This document shows positions 1 to 9,890 of a stretch of DNA of 64,000 nt, in pieces (the first letter of the stretch is position 1; each line of letters opens with the position of its first letter). Under the pieces are notes generated by a model. The model was given only the letters and a program-made list of their open reading frames with translations. It was not told where the DNA came from and made no database searches. Source of the DNA: Dreissena polymorpha (taxonomy: Eukaryota > Mollusca > Bivalvia > Myida > Dreissenidae); assembly GCF_020536995.1 (NCBI RefSeq), contig NC_068363.1, forward strand, positions 6,905,350-6,969,349, read 5' to 3'. The position numbers and the translations under genes were made by a program.

Positions 1-96
1 TGCACGGTTGTTGGTGGATACTTTCAGGAAGACACACAGTCTCGAGTATCCATCAATCCCACCGTGGACGACAAAGCCCCATCTGAAGATAAATAA
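1..96 (+). CDS. 3' end of an unidentified gene (terminal exon, partial)
   Basis: The first frame is open from the window edge and closes at a TAA at 94-96, giving 31 residues that end in DDKAPSEDK. The composition is mixed and hydrophilic, unlike the AT-rich DNA that follows, which is what a last coding exon running into a 3' UTR would look like. No splice acceptor can be seen because the window starts inside the exon. I do not recognise the protein family. A chance frame of this length is possible, so the call rests on codon texture and the sharp change in base composition after the stop. Confidence 0.4.
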   Translation, partial: CTVVGGYFQEDTQSRVSINPTVDDKAPSEDK

Positions 97-693
97 TTGG
101 CTTTGAAATGACAGTAATATGTAATAGCGACATTTGCATGATGCATTATAAATTGCAACATATAAGCATGATAGTAATTACATATTAATTCAATAATGAT
201 TTATTATATGCCTTTTGCTGCTTCAGCGGAAATGTGTGGCTTAAAATTTTAACCACACATATCTCTCTTTACAGCACCAATAATAATTACTACCTATCTA
301 GGAATTTATACCAGTATATAACATAGCTTTTTGCTATCAGATAAAAGGCGTATAGAAGATGTTTATTTTATATTCTATGTAAAAATAAAATATATTAATT
401 AGGCATGTCAAATCCATAACTAGTTTACCTGTTTTGGTACATGTATTTTATTGTTAACCAATTGTCATCATTCCACGTAAATACCAGAAAAAGTAAAGAA
501 GGATATGCAAATATACCCTGTCTACTTGATTGACTTGAATCCGTATTATCTCATCAATTAAAAAATGTTTGGTACTAATTTTCATTGATTTTGTTGGACA
601 CTTACACCATGATTTAAAATTCATTCTTTATTTTATACATTTGGAATCCTAAAAGGATTTAAATTTTGCAATACTCCACATCCAAGAGTTGAA
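97..693. other. AT-rich non-coding stretch, possible 3' UTR
   Basis: About 600 bases of AT-rich sequence with no convincing frame. AATAAA-type words near 385-390 could serve as a polyadenylation signal for the gene ending at 96. I see nothing else in it. Confidence 0.3.
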
Positions 694-1593
694 CAAGAGC
701 TGTCAGAGGACAGTGCGCTCGACTATTCGAGTGCTTGACAGTATAACGTAAGCCATCATGGAGGAGAGGGGGGGTATAATGAGGGTGTGTGGTAATTTAA
801 TAGATGATCTTTCAAAAATAAGGAAAAAAAATATTATTTTTATTATTTTTCTTTTAGGGGGGGGGGGGATTCTGGGGTGGAGCATAGGGGATGGTTTGGG
901 TGGAGTGCATTGTGGTATGTCAGGTAAGTGTTGTTTTGTCAAAGTATGAATCAAATGTGATCATAAATAAAGAAGTTATGGCAATTTTAGCAAAATGTTC
1001 AATTATCTAAGTATAAAAGGCGCCATAATTCTGTCAAGATGCTTGATACAGTTGCCTGCTCTTGTTTATAGATTGGGATCATGTTGGTAAAGAAGTATGC
1101 AAAATATGAAAGCAATATGTCAAAGGACATAGAAAATATTTGAGGTGGTACGCAAATTATTGATCAATCTAAGTATAAAAGGGGCAATAATTCTGTCAAA
1201 ATGCTTGATACAGTTGTCTGCTCTTGTTTATAGATTGGGGTCATGTTGGTAAAGAAGTATGCAAAATATAAAAGCAATATGTTAAAGGACATAGGAAATA
1301 TTTGGGGTAGTACGCAAACTTTAACATTTGATGCATATTCTAAGTGGAAAAGGGGCCATAATTATGACAAAATGCTTGATAGATTTGTCTGCTATTGTTT
1401 ATAGGTTGAGGGTCATGTTGGTAAAGAAGTATGCAAAATATTAAAGCAATATGTGAAGGGAGAATGAAAATATTTGAGGTAGTTCGAAAACTTTAACATT
1501 TGCAAGCGGACGCAGACGCTAACGCTCACGCCGACGCCGGGGTGAGTAGGATAGCTCCACTATATATATTTCATATATAATAGTCGAGCTAAA
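694..1593. repeat. Dispersed repeat with three internal ~165-bp units
   Basis: The element runs from ACAAGAGCTGTCAGAGGACA to a tail ending in AATAGTCGAGCTAAAAA. A short inverted word, GCTCGACTATT (717-727) and AATAGTCGAGC (1579-1589), sits near each end. Inside, a unit is repeated three times, starting at 1009, 1171 and 1342, each carrying a TGTCTGCTCTTGTTTATAG-like segment. The same tail and one unit recur at 40728-40992 and 51400-51663, so this is a dispersed family. It looks like a non-autonomous element, but I see no transposase and no clear target duplication. Confidence 0.6.
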
Positions 1594-1967
1594 AATGAAG
1601 GTTTTGATGCTTCCAAGCCTGCTTTGTTGGAAGTTTGGAGAACAAAACTTGAGAATATTACTCTTAAATTTTCTTAACAATAACCTTGCAATACTCAATA
1701 TTTCTAATGGAGGACTGACTTTTTTTTAGCTGAAATAAGGCCCCATTCCCCCAGCAAAATATATATTTTTTCCCCATATTAAATACAAAATTCTCCCTTC
1801 ACTTAAGCAAATTGATTGCCATAGACTCCAACTTGTCAAGATGTAGAACACAGTGTTAAAACTAAATAAAATTGTAATACCTGTATAAGGTGTTTCATAT
1901 AAGCAGATTGTGGCTAAGTGGTAAACAAATACTCTAATAATATTACGTTCTATGATCTATGCCTCAT
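1594..1967. other. Non-coding, no feature seen
   Basis: AT-rich sequence between two repeats. I looked on the minus strand for a continuation of the integrase core gene and found none. Confidence 0.4.
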
Positions 1968-2210
1968 TTAACCCTTTATCACTTAGATATGTATTTTGAT
2001 GCATTTGTAGTCTCTTAGAAAGTTACATATAATTAAATATCTTTTTAAATGTATTCAAGTTTTAAAGGTTTCATTTCCAACCCTGAGATACTGATGAGCA
2101 GCAAACAGCATAAAACCTGAACAGACTGCGAGTTACTCGAAGGCTGTTTTGGTTTTATGCTGTTTGCACAAAGTGATTTTCTTTTTTTCTTCTGAGTGGG
2201 AAATGGTTAT
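1968..2210. mobile_element. MITE with hairpin core
   Basis: The ends are imperfect inverted repeats: TTAACCCTTTATCACTTA on the left against the complement of TGAGTGGGAAATGGTTAT on the right, about 14 of 18 matching. The core holds a perfect 17-bp inverted repeat, GCAAACAGCATAAAACC at 2101-2117 and its complement at 2151-2167, separated by 33 bases. There is no frame. It lies about 20 bases past the last recognisable exon of the minus-strand integrase-core gene, so it may have inserted into the intron or into lost sequence downstream. Confidence 0.6.
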
Positions 2211-2230
2211 TAAACGTTAGCTGTTTTAAC

Positions 2231-2521
2231 CTGATTAACTTGTGGTTTCCATCAATATGCCACAATGAATTTGGTGCTGCAACCTTGTAGACCCGTCGTC
2301 TTATGGAATGACACCATCTCAAAGCCACTGCTGCGGCATCAACTCATATTAGGCTGTCAGCAACTCTCTGCCTCTGAACTCTATGTCCTCGGCTCTGCAG
2401 CAGGCCTTGAACCATTCTCTGACCAAGGGACGGGTTCCCTTGGGTCACTTCTCGTACAAGATCATCTAATGCATTATTTGACAGCACCGAGTATGTCTGC
2501 CTCAGCTTTAGACCAAAGGAT
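2231..2521 (-). pseudogene. Exon 3 of the HTH/integrase-core gene (start of rve core), broken
   Basis: 291 bases, acceptor TTTCAG and donor AG/GTTAAA, both phases fitting exon 2. The translated text follows the family: an SFGLKLRQTYSVLSN linker, a helical ALDDLVREV segment, a LLQSRGHRVQRQRV segment, then AAPNSLWHIDGNHKLI, which opens the rve catalytic core. The frame is not open along the whole exon, so this copy is broken. The next catalytic segments were not found downstream. Confidence 0.6.
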
Positions 2522-3344
2522 CTGAAACAAATTCAGCAGGCTTTCAGCTGGTTTTCTCACATGTGTATCATGCAAATTGCATTTGAATAATGATAGACAC
2601 AATCTTCACCTTAGCATTGTTGAACAACTAGCCCAAATCTTTATGCATTAATAGAACAGATTAAAATACCCACTAGCCCGATTATTTGAATCTGGAAATT
2701 TTAATAGCCAAAATTACATATCACTAGCCCCGGGCTGTCGGGCTAGGGGTTAGCGTCAAGACTGTAGACATATTTAACTATAACCAAAACTATTAAATTT
2801 ACTTAAAACTAGTTAAACCATTTCTTTGTAAATAAATCTTGTCTAATTTATCAAAAAAGGTTCGATCTTATCCAAGTTCACCAACCAGACATGCACACAA
2901 TAATTCATTGATCAATAAAAAGGGTTTAATAAGACCATTAATTATGAAATAAGTGACAAAACATTAGACTCAAACCATGGTTTAATGCACAATCACAAAC
3001 TGAACTACTCAATCTGTGTCTATATCAGGGGACTCTCTGTTTTTGGGGAACAGTACCTGTACCCTCAAGCAGGTGGAAATTATGCATTATTTATCCAAAT
3101 AGGGGAATTTAAACCAAAAATATAATGAAACACAAAAGTATGTTTTTAAATCTCTATTTTAAATCTATAATTATAATTTTTTTACCACAAACAACTAACA
3201 TGATGCAGTGACACAGGCCTTCAGATTATCTGGGAAATTTGTGAAATGAAGGGTGCTTATAGGTAATCATTATAAACTTTCTTAGGTAACAGGAGAAACT
3301 TCATGTAAATATTTCTTTCAAATTTCAAATATTATGCACTATAC
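2522..3344 (-). other. Intron 2 of the HTH/integrase-core gene
   Basis: AT-rich. It contains CTAGCCCGATT/GGGCTAGGGG words around 2670-2750 of the same kind as those in the CAGTGT-ended elements at 39.6 and 50.3 kb, so a diverged fragment of that family may be present. Nothing else is recognisable. Confidence 0.35.
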
Positions 3345-3518
3345 CTAAGCCTTCGCTTGACCGATGAGTCAGACACATGCAGAAGATCTGCCATTTGTCG
3401 TCTTGTAAAGCCAGCTTCAATGAAGAATTCCAGCTGTTCTCGAGAAATTACATACACAGGACGACCTCTTGTCCTCTGTTGATTGGCAGAAAAGAACCTG
3501 ACCGATGGAAACGAGGAA
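3345..3518 (-). CDS. Exon 2 of the HTH/integrase-core gene (helix-turn-helix)
   Basis: 174 bases with acceptor ATCTGATTTTAG and donor AG/GTATAG. It encodes about 58 residues. After a basic linker (NQQRTRGRP) comes a helix-turn-helix, with FIEAGFTRRQMADLLHVS as the first helices and SDSSVKRRLR as the recognition helix. The GRP...ISREQLEF signature is typical of this integrase-core family. Confidence 0.65.
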
Positions 3519-3858
3519 CTAAAATCAGATAAAAAACACTTTGAACTATTAATAAGCAATGCTCCTTAATCATATGTCAGCATTCGTTCCCAAATACCTG
3601 GAACCGGACCTATTCCAATTATTGCAAATTAAGAACAATCCAAAAAGAACACATAGTTATACGAAAAAGGCTGAATACCAAAAAGACTACAAACATACCA
3701 CAAAGGCAGAAAAATGGTTTTGGGTTTTGATTTTCTGCCTCTCTGGATCCCAATCATGCCCATTATCTATATTGATACATGTATGCATACTCATGATAAT
3801 GTAGTGTTTCCTTCTGCAAAAATATTTCCATTGACAGTGAACATTCAGAATAAAAAAC

Positions 3859-4101
3859 AACAAGATGTGTTTGTAAAACAATATGTCGCCCATGTAATTG
3901 ACATTTGACCTTGAACAAAGACCTTGACCTTTCACCACTTAAAATGTGCAGCTCCATGAGATACACATGCACGTCAAATATCAAGTGGCAAATATCAATA
4001 TCGCAAAAGTTATGGCCAATGTTAAAATTTGATGCAAACCAACAAACCAACAGACAGGGCAAAAACAATATGTTCCCCAGTATAGACCGGGAGACATATA
4101 A
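3859..4101. repeat. Dispersed repeat, CAAGATGTGTTTGT family, copy 1
   Basis: Begins AACAAGATGTGTTTGT and ends with a CCCCAGTATAGACCGGGAGACATA segment. A second copy at 35918-36185 is clearly the same family, sharing the ACCTTGACCTTTCACCACTT and AAAATGTGCAGC blocks and a run of CCAACAAAC words before the end. No coding potential and no target duplication that I can defend. Confidence 0.65.
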
Positions 4102-5017
4102 ACAGTGTTAAGGCTTTTGGTCAACATTCACAAAATGAGTAACCGCTGCATTGAGCTGGGAATCCTGGAAGAACTATGCAAATAATATGTTGTTGATTAA
4201 ACATAAAACTTATAACAGTGTCCAAATTATAAATACGAGCAACATCTATTTAATATTGTCGTCGGATGTTTCGGGCCCCAGGTGTTTCCACCATGCATGT
4301 TTCCCCCTTAGTCATTTCACTTCAAACTTGAAGTGTCATTGCATGGCATGGTTTACCTTTATCTTTATCTTCTATTTACAATAAGACGTTTACGATAAAC
4401 TAAACTGTATTTGTTTTAAAAACGTTTTATGTGTCATTTCATGCTTTGTTTTGAATAAACTATACACGAAAATAACAAAATTAACAATAGCAAATTAAAA
4501 TAAATGTTGTTTTATTTAAAAAAAACGATAGCAAAGTGTAATCAAATTTAATGTATGCGAGTTAGTTGAAAAGTAAGTTTCAAAATAACACGGGTCATAC
4601 AGATATCTATTATATGCAATGTTTAATAATAAAGAGGAAGTGGTATTTTGCTTTCTTTTTTTATTATTTGTTTTTCTATTTATTTATACGTATACTGTGT
4701 GTATGTACATTTCTGTATACTTATTTAAGAACGCGACCGATTAAATTTTTGGCAATCGATCTATTGTCGACCTTTTAATTGTACATGTAGCTTCATTGGT
4801 TGTAACTTAAGAATTGTTACTTAATGTAACTAACTAATGGGGTTGTCTACCCTCGGAACTTCAGTTAAAAACCATTGCCCGAGCACACTGCTTAACATAG
4901 ATAATATACTGTGCGTTAAAAAGGCCGAAAACAGGCCATATGGTCAGCTCAATTTTACTGGGCTGAGCCATAAACATAATAGGGTACTTTGCAGCGTTGA
5001 TGCGGTGCTTTAATAAC
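4102..5017 (-). other. Intron 1 sequence of the HTH/integrase-core gene, no feature seen
   Basis: AT-rich, with no convincing frame or repeat structure. Confidence 0.35.
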
Positions 5018-5732
5018 AAGGGCTGTTTGTAAAACATGCATGCCCCCCATATGGGCTGTCAGTTGTAGTGGCAGTCATTGTGTGAATACGTTTTTTGTCA
5101 ATGTGACCTTGACCTTTGACTTAGTGACCTGAAAATCAATAGGGGTCATCTGCCAGTCATGATCAATGTACCTATGAAGTTTCATGATCCTATGCCTTAT
5201 TATTCTTGAGTTATCATCAGGAAACCATTTTACTGTTTCAAGTCACTGTGACCTTGACCTTTGACCAAGTGACCTGAAAATCAATAGGGGCCATTTGCCA
5301 GTCATGATCAATGTACCTATGAAGTTTCATGATCCTAGGCGTATGCATTCTTGAGTTATCATCCGGAAACCATTTTACTATTTCGAGTCACTGTGACCTT
5401 GACCTTTGACCTAGTGACCTGAAAATAAAACGGGGCCATCTGCCAGTCATAATCAATGTATCTATGAAATTTCATATTCCTAGGCCTAAGCATTCTTGAG
5501 TTATCATCCAGAAACCATTTTACTATTTTGAGTCACTGTGACCTTGACCTTTGACTTAGTGACCTGAAAATCAATAGGGGTCATCTGCCATTCATGATCA
5601 ATGTACCTATGAAGTTTCACAATCCTAGGCCAAAGCGTTCTTGAGTTATCATCTAGAAACCATCTGGTGGACGGACCGACGGACCAACATGAGCAAAACA
5701 ATAAACCCCCTATTCTTTGAAGGGGGGCATAC
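5018..5732. repeat. Repeat with four ~145-bp units carrying nuclear-receptor half-sites
   Basis: The element starts around CAAGGGCTGTTTGTAAAACA with TGCCCCCCA near the left end and GGGGGGCAT near the right end, a short inverted pair. Between them a 145-bp unit occurs four times, with the word TGTGACCTTGACCTTTGAC at 5102, 5247, 5392 and 5537. On the other strand the word reads GTCAAAGGTCAAGGTCACA, that is two adjacent AGGTCA half-sites, the second within TCAAGGTCA. The remainder of each unit (CAGTCATGATCAATGTACC, TTCTTGAGTTATCATC) is well conserved between copies. Confidence 0.7.
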
Positions 5733-8700
5733 AAATCTAATAAATTAAAAAAAAAACTTTACTTTAACAATGAAATATATAATATAACAAGATACTCAAG
5801 AATCTATGCATATAAAACTACGCTAAGAGACAAGATTTCCTATTTGCTGACTGCATTTTAAAAACATGGCGTTGATTGGTCCGAATTCCTTAACTTGCAA
5901 AAGCAAGTAGGTCAATCTGTTTTGAGATGAAAAATTTGCACAATGAAAGGCCTTGACATTAAGTTTACTATCTATAACGTAAACAAGGTAGAATTTCATG
6001 ATAGGAAATATATGGAACAAAAAAAGGATAATTACATCCATTAGTACTTAAATTTATTTGCATTTAGAATGATTGTTTTATACTGTTAAACTACCATGAA
6101 GGTGTTATATTGTTATTTTCATTATAATTATTATCATTATTATTCTATTGATGTTATTTGTGATAAAAAGAAAGAGGAAGAAAGAGAATAGCCCAATTTA
6201 TATAAGTAGTGATGGTGAAAACACATACTATTATAAGTGGCATCATCATTACTAGACCCATTGTTCAGCGTATGCTGCAATGGAGTTGTTGTTGGAGTCT
6301 TTTAACTTTGTGATCTGTGTTTTTTGATGTTATTATAATAAGAAATTATTTATAGTTTTATATAAATTGGAAAAAAAATTCACAGGTGTGTACTTTATTT
6401 AAAATAAAAATAATATTAATAGTTTTGGAGTTTTCCAGACCACAAAGTTGTTCAACAATGCCACTATTTGTTAACAGACATTATATGACTAATGATAAGT
6501 ATAAATCTGATGTTAAGGTTGTATTAATGCATATAAAGTCATAAATTTACACCGGTTGTATTAATGTATATAAAAAAAATAGACAAACGTGGAAAGTTTT
6601 TTTAAAACTTTATTAAATTATGCAAGTAGAGCCTGGTAAAATAGCTCCCCTTTATAGTATCCCTATTGCTTAAGTGCATTAATTTATAAGGAAAAATGGT
6701 AAATATTGTATTTATATTTGTATTTTAGTACATAATTGTATGTGTATTGTAATTAAGTATATATTTATAGAGTGGTATAATGTTGAACACTTGCAGACAG
6801 GGAATATAGCGGTAATGCTCCAACATAAGATCATGTCTGTATGGGACTTAGAGAGAATGGGGCTATGAAGAAGAAACATCCCCCAGAGTGGCGTTAAGAC
6901 AATATTTAAAAGAAAGTTAATAATAATATTTATATATCCAAAGGTAATGACGTACTTGTCGCCATACAGTCACCTTTATAGGGCCACATAACAATTTGAA
7001 AGTAAAACAATGTACATGTACTTTACAGTTAAAAATTAAACAAAACAACTATTTTATACATAAAAAAGGATTATTTACATTATGTACAGTACTATATGCA
7101 TTTATTTATAAGTTAAATTCCAGTTACCATCCTGGGGGCTAAAAGGGGAAGTTTTGGAAGTGTAGGCAGGAATTAATGGGGGATTTCCACTTTCCAGCAG
7201 GGGTAATACTGGGGTGATCTAAGGGAGATAATTTGTATAGGAGAACTATTTTAGGATGGTTTTGTCCCCTGGACCAGAGGGAGTGCATGGTAAAAAGAAA
7301 CTAATAAGAGTACAAATGGAAAGAAAAATAAAACAATATGATATTTGAGGTACTGGCATATTTCCGATAAAATATAAAATTGGTAAAAAGACCAAATTAT
7401 ACTTGAATGATGAAAAAAAACACAAAAAGCTCTTATCCCTCCAATATAACTTAAATATAGGGGATAACAAAAGAGAAAATAGTACAAAAGTACCTTATTT
7501 GCTATATAAAATAGCATTTTTAACAAAAATTAAGGAAAATACAAAGGTACATTATTGGCTATAATGAACAAGATAGCAATATTAAGAAAATCTACAATAA
7601 TACCAAGAAGTTGGCATTACCCCGGAGAGGGCTAATTAAGGGTTTTGCAAGGTATAAGGCACTGCACCGTGCACTCCAGTCTGACATGGCTCTTCGCATT
7701 TGAAGGGGAAAGGGTGGGGTGTCAAAGGGCAAGGGAGGCGGTGCAATGCAGCCAACAAACTCGGTTTACTGGACAGCCTCGTCCCTTCTTTTAATAAAAG
7801 CTGCCATAAAATATGGTTGTATTAAGAAACTGAGAAATGTAAATGGCGATCTAGCGTTATACTAAATTAAAAAATGTGTTAAAATAAAGAATATCAGGTC
7901 AATGCCATTGGCCTGATTTAGAAAGGGCGGTGGAACAATAAGCCCAATAAAGCTAAAACAAAGTTGTGTCAAAGTGACACAAATCCAACACAATTACAAT
8001 AGGATTATGTCAGATTTGTGTAAAGATTACACGGTTTAAAAGAATCAGTCTCATGACTGTATAATTGGGTGGGGATTGTCTGCTCTCCCTCCCCCAATGA
8101 CCTAGATCTTGTCAGTTATCTGACAGTCTATAAGGTATTTGGCGAGGGCAGAGTAGACCGGGCCCCTAGCTGCTCCCTTGGGGTCTAGCACCTTGGAAAG
8201 GTTAAAACTAGTCCATGGGAGTGCAATGCAGCTTCGAGGTGGTCCCTCTGCGTTTTATGGTTTTGACAGTGCAGCAGCATGTGGGGCGCAGTGAAAAATT
8301 ACGGCAATTTAGAACTTTTCTTTTTTTCGTTAATTGTGGTTGACAATCCCATTAAAGTCTTTATGATCTGAACAATTTTTAATATTTCAGTATTTTGCAA
8401 AGTACTGAGCAAAATAAGATATAATGGTCAGGACAAGATGTTTTTGGGCCAGGACATATGAAATTTTGGTCCCTGGTGCGACCAGACAACTGGCTTCAAA
8501 AGTTTATGTCGAGCCCTGAAATGTACGATTAACTGACCATTTATTTACTCAAACCGATAAATATGACAAACTGTCACAAACACAAACAGCTGGCGATCTC
8601 TATCAAACTCTTAAAAAAGTTGGTTTACTAAGAATAAATCTTTATCAACTTAAACTTATCAAGTACATGTAGTTAATTATTATTTTGTTTAAAAGATCCA

Positions 8701-9675
8701 TGTATGAGTAATTAAACTTTTGTAGACCACACTAGACAATGAAATAAAGCTTGACATGATTTTGATATACATGTATGAGAGTGAAAATGTAATGTAACAC
8801 TGACCCGATCTTATCCAGAAAATGAACTATAAAAGCGCTAGATGATCCAGAACGATTGATTGGACATCCTGAGTGCATGTGAAAACTGTTCAGACCACCT
8901 GAGTGTACTAAAGTATCAAACCATATTATTGATTACAATCTGCGATTTATGTTATAACATTACACACAATGGGGGCGAAATGATCAGGGAGGAAAAACCT
9001 TGGGAGCGAAACAAAATGCGAAAATACTTTGGCGCAAAACGTCCACAAATCTTTAACATAACAGTTAAGCAACTCCAAATGGAGTTATTGTTCTGCGCTT
9101 CGCAACAGTGAAAATAATATCTATGATCACAGATGGGCAAGACTGAACTTTAACTGTACGCAGTTGTTTACCACTATCAACAAAGCAGGGCTTTGGGGGC
9201 AGAAGGTTATAAGCCCCAGATACTAAGGAATTATTTAGGATAAAAAGGGTTATTAGGTGTTGCGTTTTGTGTTAGGTGTTGCATGCTTAGCAACGACGAA
9301 AGTATATGCTTTTCCATTCTTTTTTTACGTACTGGTTAAGTTCAATCGTCCCCACTCATGAAATAAAATGATAAGCTACCCTGGTCCATATAAACATACT
9401 CCCAGAGCCTTTGATGATTTTTGCTATGGCGGCTTTGGGTTATACAGCTGAAGGTTGATTTATTGCAACTAATGCTACCCAAACCAACAAAAATCCAGAC
9501 ATAGTATCAGCCATAATTAACACTGTTAGCCATATATTTGAAATGATGGTCATCAAAATATTCAGTGACCTATTTATCAGACCTATTCACACACCCATGT
9601 GCATTGTCACTTTAAATATGTGCCAACACAATTAATCATATAATCATTAATTCAATTTATTAAAACAAAACTCAC
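5733..9675 (-). other. Intron 1 sequence of the HTH/integrase-core gene, nothing recognised
   Basis: Nearly 4 kb with no frame I believe. The part from 6600 to 8300 is less AT-rich, with G-rich blocks at 7120-7260, 7640-7760 and 8140-8290, which suggests an old insertion. I found no inverted ends or recognisable protein there. Confidence 0.3.
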
Positions 9676-9890
9676 TTCTTATGTTGCTCTATGGATTCAA
9701 TCATACGGACAATGATGTTAGCAAGTTCTTCCATCCTCGGATGTTCGGTGCACATTCTCCTAACATTCAGCAACAACGAATTAAGGGTAAGGAGAGAGTC
9801 GTCCAAAACATTCCTACTTTGATCACCAAGTACAATTCTACCGCATGATAAAATAATTTCTTTAGCTCTCTGAACGAATTGCGCCACCAT
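9676..9890 (-). CDS. Exon 1 of the HTH/integrase-core gene
   Basis: Starts at the ATG at 9890, inside AAAAAAATGG (A at -3). An in-frame ATG at 9908 is a weaker alternative. It encodes about 71 residues, MVAQFVQRAKEIIL through MIESIEQHK, predicted to be largely helical with heptad-like leucines. It ends at a strong donor, AAGAA/GTGAGT, in phase 2. Family members carry a similar helical N-terminal region before the HTH. Confidence 0.55.

Larger units (their letters stand above)
2231..9890 (-). pseudogene. HTH plus integrase-core gene, three exon-like pieces, broken
   Basis: Three minus-strand pieces, 9890-9676, 3518-3345 and 2521-2231, have matching splice signals. All junctions are phase 2, with donors AA/GTGAG, AG/GTATAG and AG/GTTAAA and acceptors ending TTTTAG and TTTCAG. 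They encode, in order, a helical N-terminal region of about 71 residues, a helix-turn-helix with the GRPVYVISREQLEFF start, and the region leading to the LWHIDGNHKLI start of an rve-type integrase core. This matches an animal family of intron-bearing integrase-core proteins that I recognise from fish and invertebrates. The rest of the catalytic core is not found, and the frame of the third piece is not open throughout, so at least one break is visible besides the loss of the C-terminal part. I judge it a broken member. The function of intact members is not established. Confidence 0.55.

Noticed and set aside
758-949. Short plus-strand frame with its minus-strand partner
   Set aside because: Inside the dispersed GAGCTGTC-family repeat and includes a G-run.
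8860-9140. Frames on both strands near 9 kb
   Set aside because: No domain, no splice context, and the two strands are open equally, as expected by chance.
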